From Terriglobia bacterium (lineage in GTDB: Bacteria; Acidobacteriota; Terriglobia; JAIQFV01): DNA of 64,000 nt. Below, piece by piece: positions 34,894-42,281 of this stretch. A program made the translations under genes and the position numbers. Positions within the stretch are counted from its first letter, which is position 1. Each line of letters begins with the position of its first letter. The notes below the pieces were generated by a model that was not told where the DNA came from, ran no database searches, and saw nothing but the letters and a program-made list of their open reading frames with translations. The stretch spans positions 62,001-126,000 of the forward strand of contig JAIQFV010000004.1 of the NCBI GenBank assembly GCA_020073085.1. The letters run 5' to 3'.

Positions 34894-35352
34894 ATGGATG
34901 ATTGGAGCACGGTCCGGGTCTTCGGTGCACGTCCCGAGGTCGGGGAGTGTGTGATTCGGCCCAGCGCCTACGGAGTCGTGGAGGATGTAGAAGGGCGGCT
35001 CGCGGTGGTCTGCACTACACAGGGAAACTTCCTTCCGGGAGGCGGCATCGAAGCGGGAGAAACTCCGGAAGAGACGATTAAACGAGAGACACTCGAGGAA
35101 TGCGGGCTGCTCGTCCGGCTCGGGGCCTGGACCCTCCGCGCGGTCCAGTTTGCCTACTCGGTGTCGGAAAGCACTCATTTCGAAAAGAGGAGCATCTTCA
35201 TCGAGGGCACGGTGGAGTACCCCTTCAAGAAGGCATTCGAGGCTGACCACGAACTCGTTTGGATTAAACCCGCCACGGCAGCCGGGATCCTTTCACACCC
35301 GAGCCACAGCTGGGCGGTCGAGCAGTGGCGGTTTGGCAATGCCCGCTGGTGA
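34894..35352 (+). CDS. NUDIX hydrolase
   Basis: A 152-residue NUDIX protein. The Nudix box GGGIEAGETPEETIKRETLE ending in ECG (about residues 49-71) matches GX5EX7REUXEEXGU, so the metal-binding glutamates are intact. Preceding strands (SAYGVVEDVEGRLAVVCTTQ) and following ones (WTLRAVQFAYSVSESTHFEK) complete the fold. Small single-domain members hydrolyse nucleoside diphosphates linked to another moiety or oxidised nucleotides; the substrate cannot be told. The 180 bases upstream contain an uninterrupted but startless frame ending in AFAVLCGPIGTFHGLDW, possibly a gene remnant. Confidence 0.92.
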   Translation: MDDWSTVRVFGARPEVGECVIRPSAYGVVEDVEGRLAVVCTTQGNFLPGGGIEAGETPEETIKRETLEECGLLVRLGAWTLRAVQFAYSVSESTHFEKRSIFIEGTVEYPFKKAFEADHELVWIKPATAAGILSHPSHSWAVEQWRFGNARW

Positions 35353-35436
35353 AGTGGACGGTTGTTCGCCCGGTGGGTTGGCCTTCAGTCAATAATGTGG
35401 GGATTTGAGGGGTGGTCCGTAGGAAAGGAGCTAGCC

Positions 35437-36183
35437 ATGAGTAATGCGATCCTGGTCGGGCGTGGCCGGCAGTTGATTGAGCTCTCGCGGCAAGCATGGG
35501 AACAAGATCTGGCGAAGGTGCCGGAGCACATGGCAGCGCGGCTGGCCTTTATGACGGAGGCACATCATCGGGTCCGTTCCTGGGTCGTCCGTGAGCTGCC
35601 GCGCCAGAATGCGCCGATCACCGTGGCGGCCATTGCGCGAGCGCTGGGCCTATCCGAGGCACACGTGACGAACCTCCTGGACGATCTGGAGCAGCACCTG
35701 TTTTTTCTGGTGCGCGACACCCAGGGATCGGTGAACTGGGCCTTTCCGGTGACGTTAACTCCCACCCCGCACGCTTTGAGGTTCAGTACAGGAGAACAGT
35801 GCTTTGCCGCTTGAGCGGAGGACGCGATGGCGGCGTCCTTCGTCGAAGGGCGATTGAGAAATGAGCCGGTGACAGTGACCATTCAAACGGCGTGTGGGCA
35901 TTGTGACCAACCCCTGCGGATAACCGTGAATAGCGAGATGCAGTCAACGGTCGAGGAGCCGACCGCCAAGCCGCTGATCTTCGAGCCGCAAGTGGATTGG
36001 GCCACCTTCCGGGAGCCGAACATCGTTCATGCCTATTGAAGGCGGTCAATTTTCTTCTGGTCAGAAGAACACGCAAGGGCCTATCGGGAGCAAATGCAGC
36101 AGGTGGACGGAACTTACCTGACGCTGGAGCAGAGTGCATATTCAACCCCGATTGCACAGGGAGCACTGTTTGGGTTCCGGTGA
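35437..36183 (+). CDS. MerB-family organomercurial lyase-like selenoprotein with two in-frame TGA codons
   Basis: ATG 35437 follows AGGAAAGGAG. Read through TGA at 35812 and 36037, the frame gives 248 residues ending at TGA 36181. A winged-helix N-terminus (ITVAAIARALGLSEAHVTNL) and VTLTPTPHALRF align with MerB. The first TGA (residue 126) lies in QCFAA-U-AEDAM, matching AWCALDT of R831b MerB (Cys96, with Asp99 conserved as Asp129). The second (residue 201) lies in VHAY-U-RRSIFFWS, matching SFCCHVHFF (Cys159, with exactly four residues before FF). MerB uses these residues to protonolyse carbon-mercury bonds. Elsewhere the frame has no shift or stop, and TGA is an ordinary stop in neighbouring genes. 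Hairpins follow each TGA. I infer Sec126 and Sec201. The alternative is a doubly nonsense-mutated pseudogene; truncation at 35814 would remove all catalytic residues. No merA or merR is nearby. Confidence 0.75.
35834..35852 (+). promoter_or_regulatory. Candidate bacterial SECIS element after the first TGA
   Basis: CGTCCTTC (35834-35841) pairs with GAAGGGCG (35845-35852; one G-U) around the triloop GTC, whose first base is 27 bases past the TGA at 35812-35814. Spacing and a G at the loop start fit bacterial SECIS rules (apical loop roughly 16-37 bases downstream). An alternative 11-pair stem directly after the TGA (35815-35825 with 35833-35843) has its loop only 11 bases away, which is too close. 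Confidence 0.5.
36052..36069 (+). promoter_or_regulatory. Candidate bacterial SECIS element after the second TGA
   Basis: TTCTTCT (36052-36058) pairs perfectly with AGAAGAA (36063-36069) around the tetraloop GGTC, which begins 19 bases after the TGA at 36037-36039. The E. coli fdhF SECIS has the loop AGGUCU about 17 bases after its UGA, where G and U of GGUC contact SelB. Position and loop sequence therefore agree closely with the known element, and the loop of the first candidate shares GUC. Confidence 0.65.
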
Positions 36184-36426
36184 ATCAGGCTGGCCGCTGC
36201 TTTCGTTGGCGCGCGTTGGCGGCCGACGGCACTGGTGAAATCAAGGTGAAGCGCGAGTGATTTGGCAGGCACCCTTCGATTGGAAAAGAGTGCCAGAATT
36301 ACCGAACTCATTAAGGGCTACTTGAGATAGAGATCGTTGTCTAGCGCGCCTTTTTCGCCACCGCAGACCGCCGAGGACCTCATCTCGAGAAGAGGAGGGA
36401 CAGGAGACCTCGCCGGGGCAGGAGAC

Positions 36427-37320
36427 ATGCCGGCTGCAATTGAGGGCTATCACACAAACGAAATGAAGATCTCGGCGCGGATGGGCATCCTTGGAGGCGG
36501 CGTCATTCTTCTGACGGCTGTCTCGGTATACGTGGCCAGTCAGCTACCCGCGTGGGCTGCGAACGGTCTGTTACATCCGATCCGACACCGCGTTCATCAG
36601 CCCCCGCCGGCCCACTGTGAAGAGAGTGTTTTCACGGGCGCAGGCGTCACCCTCAGGGGGTGGAATTGTCGGGCATCGGGGACGCCTCGCGGCACGGTGG
36701 TCTACCTGCACGGAGTTGCTGACAATCGGACGAGCGGCTCAGCCATCGCGGAGCGCTACTGTGGGCGGGGGTTCGAAGTCGTGGCCTACGATAGCCGGGG
36801 TCACGGAGAGTCGGGTGGTGACACATGCACGTACGGTTACTTCGAGAAGAAGGATCTGCATCGGGTCCTGGACACCCTGGAGCCGCACCGAATCGTCTTG
36901 TTCGGGACCTCGTTGGGTGCTGCAGTTGCTCTCCAAGAGGCGGCCGAAGACAAGCGCATCAGCGCGGTGATCGCGGTTGAATCGTTCTCCGACCTGCGGA
37001 CAGTCGCTGTGGAGAGGGCCCCGTTTTTCCTCACCCGGGCAACGATTCGAAAGGCATTCCTTCTCGCGGAAGAATGGGGCAGGTTTCGGGTGGACGCCGT
37101 CAGCCCTGTTGCAGCCGCAGCGCATATTTCTGTGCCGGTATTATTGATCCATGGAGCGCTCGATCGCGACACGCCAGTGGCGCACTCCCAGAGAATTTTG
37201 GCGGCGCTCCGCGGACCCAAGCAGTTGATTGTAGTCCCCGGGGCTCACCACAACGAGTCTTTGCAAGGGGATGTGTGGAGTGAGATCGATAAGTGGATTG
37301 ACGGGGCTGTTCGAGAATGA
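36427..37320 (+). CDS. Membrane-anchored alpha/beta hydrolase
   Basis: A 297-residue alpha/beta hydrolase with an N-terminal membrane anchor or signal (MGILGGGVILLTAVSVYVAS). I choose ATG 36427 after CAGGAGAC rather than a TTG at 36337. The catalytic domain shows TVVYLHGVADNRTSG (oxyanion region), YDSRGHGESGG, nucleophile elbow FGTSLGAAVAL, acid LLIHGALDRDTPVAHS and terminal GAHHNES with the catalytic His. This arrangement is typical of the serine aminopeptidase/BAAT-like hydrolases exported to the periplasm or anchored to the membrane. Substrate unknown. It begins about 240 bases after the MerB-like gene, with no small gene in between. Confidence 0.88.
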   Translation: MPAAIEGYHTNEMKISARMGILGGGVILLTAVSVYVASQLPAWAANGLLHPIRHRVHQPPPAHCEESVFTGAGVTLRGWNCRASGTPRGTVVYLHGVADNRTSGSAIAERYCGRGFEVVAYDSRGHGESGGDTCTYGYFEKKDLHRVLDTLEPHRIVLFGTSLGAAVALQEAAEDKRISAVIAVESFSDLRTVAVERAPFFLTRATIRKAFLLAEEWGRFRVDAVSPVAAAAHISVPVLLIHGALDRDTPVAHSQRILAALRGPKQLIVVPGAHHNESLQGDVWSEIDKWIDGAVRE

Positions 37321-37406
37321 CGCCGGCGGGCGGACTCGCACGGACCCCGCAAGGCGTGATGAACAGGGCCGCGCCGCGGTCCGATCAAGGAGGCCTGTTT
37401 AATCCA

Positions 37407-37688
37407 ATGGCGAAGAACCTTTACATGGTGGTTGAGAATTTTCGATATGGTGACCCGCTCCCGGTATACCGCCGGTTCCGCGACCGTGGCCGCCTTGCGC
37501 CCGACGGTCTGCGATACATCAATAGCTGGGTCGCGGCGGACTTCACCCGCTGCTACCAGCTGATGGAGTGCGAGGACCAACGGTTGTTCGAGCGCTGGAT
37601 CGCGCAGTGGGAGGACCTCGTGCAGTTTGAGGTCGTGCCCGTTGTGACGTCTCCTGAAGCAGTCGAGGCCATTACTCCGAAGTTGTGA
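37407..37688 (+). CDS. DUF3303 domain-containing protein
   Basis: A 93-residue protein filling a single DUF3303 domain: YMVVENFRYGDPLPVYRRFR, DRGRLAPDGLRYINSWVAAD, CYQLMECEDQRLFERWIAQW, then VQFEVVPVVTSPEA. The fold is a ferredoxin-like (dimeric alpha-beta barrel) domain; no function is known. I start at ATG 37407, where the domain starts, with AAGGAGG about 13 bases upstream; the longer frame from 37317 overlaps the preceding hydrolase stop and has no conserved sequence. Single-domain DUF3303 proteins are common in soil bacteria. Confidence 0.85.
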   Translation: MAKNLYMVVENFRYGDPLPVYRRFRDRGRLAPDGLRYINSWVAADFTRCYQLMECEDQRLFERWIAQWEDLVQFEVVPVVTSPEAVEAITPKL

Positions 37689-37766
37689 CGACACGAGGCG
37701 GCAAATTGAGGACCCTGGTCCGGGGGATGGGAAGCACGACGGCGCTTAAGCGAATGGGGGGGTGAT

Positions 37767-38141
37767 ATGGCCGCAGATTTTGAACCGATTTTTAAGAGGT
37801 TGCGGGCGATCCTGCAAAAGCATTCAACGGCTCTCTCAGTGACGGAAGACAGCCCGAGTCGGTATTGTCTCGGAGCCCCCCCAGGTCCGAAAATGAAGAG
37901 GCCGATTCCTGTCGCCTGGACTGAAATTGGGAAGAATTATGTGAGCTACCACCTCATGCCGGTTTACGGATGTCCCCAGTTGCGCGATGGCATGTCGAAA
38001 AAATTGAAAGCGCGGATGCAAGGCAAGTCCTGCTTCAACTTCAAAGTCGCCGATGAAATGCTCTTTAAGGAGCTTGAGAAAATCACCGTGCAGGGATTTG
38101 CAATTTTCAGAAAGGCGGGATACATCCCTGAGAAGAAGTAG
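37767..38141 (+). CDS. DUF1801-like hypothetical protein
   Basis: A 124-residue soluble protein. The pattern SVTEDSPSRYCLGAPPGPKM, then PVAWTEIGKNYVSYHLMPVY and a terminal GKSCFNFKVADEMLFKELEK resembles the YdhG/DUF1801 (SufE-distant, small alpha-beta) proteins, whose function is not known. FNFK followed by a Phe/Leu helix is the most family-like part. I am fairly confident it is a real gene, less so of the family. It lies about 80 bases after DUF3303. No ribosome site stronger than GGGGGG is seen. Confidence 0.7.
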   Translation: MAADFEPIFKRLRAILQKHSTALSVTEDSPSRYCLGAPPGPKMKRPIPVAWTEIGKNYVSYHLMPVYGCPQLRDGMSKKLKARMQGKSCFNFKVADEMLFKELEKITVQGFAIFRKAGYIPEKK

Positions 38142-38210
38142 TTCGATATTATTTCAGTTTATTTGGCCTAATGAATTTCTGCGATGCCGAGGTCGATCGA
38201 CGTGACAATA

Positions 38211-38432
38211 AATGAGGCGCTATCCATCCTGGAGAGTTTGGAAAAAGACATGAAGGGATACCAATTCGAAGCAGAGAGCTGTAATAAGAGGATCAATGCC
38301 TCCTTTGCCCTGCTGGCGGTGAATGCCCTGCAAACTTATCTGTGAGGGGAAGTGCTCGCCGCCCAAACCGAATTCCAAACTCTGGCGGAAGAGCTGGCTG
38401 TTCGCCAACGCTCGACCAGTGCGAAATCTTAG
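38211..38432 (+). pseudogene. Possible decayed small helical gene
   Basis: From ATG 38211 a helix-rich frame (LSILESLEKDMKGYQFEAES) runs to an in-frame TGA at 38343-38345 and then continues with similar quality (GEVLAAQTEFQTLAEELAVR) to TAG at 38432. CGA to TGA would explain the break, giving about 73 residues. No cysteine is expected at this site, so I do not propose selenocysteine here. Only weakly supported; 38433-38582 shows nothing further. Confidence 0.3.
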
Positions 38433-38582
38433 ATGGTTATTGAGAATGAGAGAATTTAGCGGGATCTCAAACTGTGGAAATAGGAGATGTTCTAATTCGC
38501 GGCTGGGCCGCCCAGTCTCTCCGGACGTTTTGAGAACGTCACTATTTTTGATCCTTATCGATCATTTGAACCGAGGCAACCA

Positions 38583-39440
38583 TTGAGCATAAGGTCCGGT
38601 TGGAAGGTCTGCGTTGCGGCGGTTCTGATTCAGACGTTTATCTGGCTGGTCCCGACCTCCTCAGCCGCACAGCTGACCGGGATCGAAATATCAACCTCCG
38701 AACAAATCGAAACTGAGTTCAGTTCCGTTCCCTGCAAGAACGAAGAGCGTTTGGAAGCTGTAAGATCTTTGTTCTTAAAAATGGGGGCACATCCCTCGGA
38801 GGTATCCCCCGGGGAGTTCAAGAATGTCGAGAATCTGGTTGTTCGCAAGGAAGGATCTTCCCAGGAGGTCCTTATTATTGGAGCCCACTATGACAAAGTG
38901 CCGGAGGGTTGTGGGGCTCTGGACAATTGGACGGGGATTGTTACTTTGGCGCATCTGTATAGGAGCTTGAAAAACGTCCCTTTGAAGAAGACCCTCTTAT
39001 TTGTCGCATTCGGAAAGGAGGAAAAGGGCCTGGTCGGATCAAGAGCCATGGCCGAAGCGATCCCAAAGGATCAGGTCGCCCTCTACTGTGCAATGATCAA
39101 TATCGACAGTCTGGGTTTAGCGGCCCCGCAGGTAGACGATAGCGTCTCCAGTGCCAGCCTCGAGGCGCTGGCTGCCGATCAAGCCCGGAAGATGAAGATC
39201 CCCTTTGGTCACGCCCGGATCCAAAATGCCGAGGCCGACTCCAGTCCTTTCCTGGCAAGAGATATTCCTGCCGTCACCCTTCATGGAATGACAAATGAGT
39301 GGTCGAGAATACTCCATAGCCGCTGGGACCAGGCGGCGAAAGTAAAACCGATCAGCGTGTATCTCGGGTATCGGCTTGCTTTGGCGTTGGCGGTCCATCT
39401 GGACGAACTCCCTTGTCGCGCCGGGAATTCGGGCAGGTGA
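38583..39440 (+). CDS. Exported M28 family metallopeptidase
   Basis: A 285-residue exported zinc peptidase of the M28 family. The start is a TTG at 38583 that begins a clear signal peptide (VCVAAVLIQTFIWLVPTSSA). Metal and catalytic residues: IIGAHYDKVPEG (His, Asp), GALDNWTGIV (bridging Asp), FGKEEKGLVGS (Glu pair), NIDSLGL (Asp) and ILHSRWD (late His). The catalytic set is complete. Members are aminopeptidases or glutaminyl cyclase-like; the single-domain exported form suggests periplasmic aminopeptidase. It is the last plus-strand gene before the minus-strand metabolic block, and its stop lies about 60 bases from the convergent acyl-CoA ligase gene. Confidence 0.88.
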   Translation: MSIRSGWKVCVAAVLIQTFIWLVPTSSAAQLTGIEISTSEQIETEFSSVPCKNEERLEAVRSLFLKMGAHPSEVSPGEFKNVENLVVRKEGSSQEVLIIGAHYDKVPEGCGALDNWTGIVTLAHLYRSLKNVPLKKTLLFVAFGKEEKGLVGSRAMAEAIPKDQVALYCAMINIDSLGLAAPQVDDSVSSASLEALAADQARKMKIPFGHARIQNAEADSSPFLARDIPAVTLHGMTNEWSRILHSRWDQAAKVKPISVYLGYRLALALAVHLDELPCRAGNSGR

Positions 39441-39503
39441 CCGTTTCGAACGGCAGAATCCTTCCTGCGATGTCGGCCGCCTACTGGATTGCCGCTCCAA
39501 AGA

Positions 39504-42182
39504 TCACAAATCCTTCGATACATACACCATCGTATCTTCAATCTTCATTTCGAAATCACGTTTCTTGAACAGGGCGACCATGCGGCGGTTGTCGGTAGTG
39601 GTTTGGGCGACGACCCGCTTCAAGTTCCATTTCTTGGCAATGTCCAGGCAGAAATCGGTGAGGGCCGTGCCAAGCTCCCTGTTCTGCCAGGCATCGGCAA
39701 TCAGGATGGCATACTCCACACTCTCATGGTCCGGATCGGCGATGAGTCGACCGACGCCAATTATTTTTCTTTTTCCTTCCTCGAGGACTTCCGCGACGAT
39801 GGCCACCTCCCGGTCATAGTCGATATAACAATAACGGCTTGCGACCTCGTGGGTTTCCCAATGAAAGAAATAACGGAACCGGTGAAAAAGGGATTCCTGC
39901 GAACAGCTGCGCAATAGATCGAACCAGAGGGGTTCGTCCTCGGGTTTAATAGGTCGAAAGGTGACACTCGATCCGTCGGGCAATCGGGCGAGTTTTACGT
40001 ACTCCTCAGGATAGGGGTGAAGCGCCAGATGCGCGTACCGGGTTTCGGAATGAAAGGTGGTTTCCTTGTCGATGACGACCCGGGCATCCAGCGCCAGGAC
40101 ATCTTCCGGTGTGACGACCAGCGGATTAATGTCCAACTCTTTGACCTCCGGATAATCGGCCGCGAGGTAGGACAGGCGGATCAGAACGGCAATAAGCCTT
40201 TCAACGTTTTTGGGCCGGCTCCCGCGGTAACCTGTCAGCAGGGGATAGATCTTGAGAGATTCAAGCATGAGCCTGGCGAGGCGTTCATTGAGGGGTGGAA
40301 AACCCAGGGCCCGGTCGGCAAAGAGTTCTGCGCCTGTTCCGCCCATTCCGGCAAGAATGACGGTGCCGAAGATCGGGTCTCGCTTGATTCCCAGGATCAT
40401 CTCGAGGGCATCCTTGGTCCGGGCCATTCGCTGGACGGTGACGCCATCGATCCTGGCATGAGGCGCTTTCTCTTTGGCATTGCGGATGATGCGATCGAAG
40501 GCCGTGCTGACCATTTCCTCGTCGCCCAGGTCAAGCATCACGCCGCCCACATCGGTCTTATGGGTGATCTCGGGAGACCATATCTTCAAAACGACGGGGA
40601 ATCCAATCTTCCGCCCAATCGTCACCGCTTCTTCGGCAGTCCCGGCCGGATAGGGTGTGGTGGAAGGGACCCCGTAGGATTCCAGCAAGGATTTCGAGGC
40701 TTCTTCAGAAAAGATCGTTCCAGTGGTTGGCAACTTTGCCGCAAATTCTCCCCGCAATTTCTCCCGGTCCACTGAAAACTCGACCGGGATGTCCTTGGGG
40801 GTCTCATACAAAATTTCCAGGTTGCGGGAATAATGAACCAGGGTCATGAAGGCCCGTATGGCCTGCTCCGGGGTCTGGTACGCTGCCACGCCGGCATCGT
40901 TGAGCATCTTGATGCCCTCCCGCATACTGGCTCCGCCGAGCCACGCGGCCAGGATGGGTTTCGTAGTTTCCGGCACGAGCAGGCTGATCTCTTTGGCTGT
41001 CGCGATTGTGTTGGTCATGGCCTGCGGGGTGAGGATCACCAGCACGGCATCCACACCGGGATCTTCAAGCACAATTTGGGTGGCCTTGGCGATCCGTTTG
41101 GAACGTGCGTCCCCCAGCACGTCCACGGGGTTCCCATGGGACCAGAAGGGCGGAAGATTCTCGTTCAATGCGGCCATGGTCTTTTCCGACAATCGCGCCA
41201 GAACCCCGCTGAGGGAGATGAGGGTGTCGGTCGCCATGACCCCGGGGCCGCCGGCATTGGTGATGATCCCGAGGCGTGGTCCCCGGGGGAAACGGTTCCG
41301 CCCAATGAGCTCGGCCACATCGAAGATATCGCCGATGTCGTACACCCGGGCGAGGCCGACCCGCTGGAACGCGGCGTCATAGATGGCGTCTTCGGACGCC
41401 AGGGCGCCCGTATGCGATGCGGCAGCCTCCGCCGATTCGGGAAAACGCCCGGACTTGTAAACGACGATGGGTTTCGTTCGCGCAAAAGCACGGGCTGCGG
41501 CCATGAATTTCCTGGCCTGCTGGATGGATTCGATGTACAGCAGGATGGACTGGGTGTTCTCGTCCTCCCCGAGAAAATCGATCAAGTCCCCAAACTCCAC
41601 GTCCAGCCCATTGCCCATGGAAACGAAATAGGAGAAGCCTATGTTGATTTCCATGGCCCAATCGAGCACGGAGGTGCAGAGGGCGCCTGACTGGGAAATG
41701 AAGGCCACGCTCCCGGCCTTGGGCATCCCCGTGGCAAAACTGGCGTTGAGTTTCCGGGAAGGAACAATGACGCCGAGACAGTTCGGCCCGATGATCCTCA
41801 TGTCCTCAAACTTCCGCTTTTCAAGACGGATTTGTTCTTCGAGCTTCCTTCCTTCTTCTCCGATCTCCCGGAAGCCGGCGGATTGGATGATGATGCCCAG
41901 GATGCCTGCTTCGCCGCATTCCTTGACCGCCTGGGGCACCTGTTCCGCCGGGGTGCAGATGATGCCCAGTTCGGGGACGCGAGGAAGGCTCTTGAGGTCC
42001 GGGAAACAGGGAACCCCGAGCACCGCTTCCTGGGTCGGGTTGACCGGGTAGACCACGCCCTTGAACCCTCCCCCAATGAGGTTATTGAGCGTCTTGCCAC
42101 TGACGCTGTTGGGATTGGTCGTGACGCCGATCAGGGCGATGCGTTGCGGGTTGAAGATCTTGTCAAGGTTGCGAATGGACAT
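39504..42182 (-). CDS. Pat-like protein: NDP-forming acyl-CoA ligase fused to C-terminal GNAT acetyltransferase
   Basis: An 892-residue fusion. Residues 1-460 resemble the CoA-binding and ligase domains of NDP-forming acyl-CoA synthetases (IALIGVTTNPNSVSGKTLNN, IGPNCLGVIVPSRKLNASFA, SHTGALASEDAIYDAAFQRV with the phosphohistidine position). An ATP-grasp domain follows, about 480-690 (GFPVVLKIWSPEITHKTDVG). The C-terminal GNAT domain, about 715-890, has FRPIKPEDEPLWFDLLRSCS and the acetyl-CoA loop region QNRELGTALTDFCLDIA. This matches protein lysine acetyltransferase Pat/PatZ, which acetylates the active-site lysine of acetyl-CoA synthetase. An acyl-CoA ligase role is an alternative, since the histidine is kept. 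It lies about 100 bases after kbl on the same strand, across a hairpin. Confidence 0.9.
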   Translation of the reverse strand: MSIRNLDKIFNPQRIALIGVTTNPNSVSGKTLNNLIGGGFKGVVYPVNPTQEAVLGVPCFPDLKSLPRVPELGIICTPAEQVPQAVKECGEAGILGIIIQSAGFREIGEEGRKLEEQIRLEKRKFEDMRIIGPNCLGVIVPSRKLNASFATGMPKAGSVAFISQSGALCTSVLDWAMEINIGFSYFVSMGNGLDVEFGDLIDFLGEDENTQSILLYIESIQQARKFMAAARAFARTKPIVVYKSGRFPESAEAAASHTGALASEDAIYDAAFQRVGLARVYDIGDIFDVAELIGRNRFPRGPRLGIITNAGGPGVMATDTLISLSGVLARLSEKTMAALNENLPPFWSHGNPVDVLGDARSKRIAKATQIVLEDPGVDAVLVILTPQAMTNTIATAKEISLLVPETTKPILAAWLGGASMREGIKMLNDAGVAAYQTPEQAIRAFMTLVHYSRNLEILYETPKDIPVEFSVDREKLRGEFAAKLPTTGTIFSEEASKSLLESYGVPSTTPYPAGTAEEAVTIGRKIGFPVVLKIWSPEITHKTDVGGVMLDLGDEEMVSTAFDRIIRNAKEKAPHARIDGVTVQRMARTKDALEMILGIKRDPIFGTVILAGMGGTGAELFADRALGFPPLNERLARLMLESLKIYPLLTGYRGSRPKNVERLIAVLIRLSYLAADYPEVKELDINPLVVTPEDVLALDARVVIDKETTFHSETRYAHLALHPYPEEYVKLARLPDGSSVTFRPIKPEDEPLWFDLLRSCSQESLFHRFRYFFHWETHEVASRYCYIDYDREVAIVAEVLEEGKRKIIGVGRLIADPDHESVEYAILIADAWQNRELGTALTDFCLDIAKKWNLKRVVAQTTTDNRRMVALFKKRDFEMKIEDTMVYVSKDL

Positions 42183-42200
42183 CGATGGTCAAAACAAGAA

Positions 42201-42249
42201 AACACCACCAAGGCGCAGCGGCCGCGGGCGTTTGCGTCTCGGTGGTGTT
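42201..42249. terminator. Hairpin between kbl and the Pat-like gene
   Basis: AACACCACC (42201-42209) pairs with GGTGGTGTT (42241-42249) across a 31-base GC-rich loop. On the minus strand it follows the kbl stop. The flanking TTTT on its downstream side (CTTGTTTTGACC) makes it a plausible terminator or attenuating hairpin. Confidence 0.5.
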
Positions 42250-42281
42250 GATAGAAGTTCCTCCTCAGTCGAGGCGGTTTA

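Noticed and set aside
35815-35843. Eleven-pair stem directly after the first TGA as the SECIS
   Set aside because: Its loop begins only 11 bases past the TGA, closer than known bacterial SECIS loops; the stem at 35834-35852 is better placed.
36181-36183. Third TGA of the MerB-like frame as another selenocysteine
   Set aside because: The protein reaches its expected family end (ALFGFR) here, and the following frame is low quality, so this is taken as the true stop.
38343-38345. In-frame TGA in the small helical frame as selenocysteine
   Set aside because: No cysteine-type context, and a CGA-to-TGA change fits a decayed gene; no convincing close hairpin.
25400-38580. Integron cassette array
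   Set aside because: Only isolated GTTRRRY-like words (GTTAGGC near 27769, GTTAGAT near 29228) and one RYYYAAC-like word (GTCTAAC near 25293) were seen, without paired, imperfectly palindromic attC sites or an integrase.
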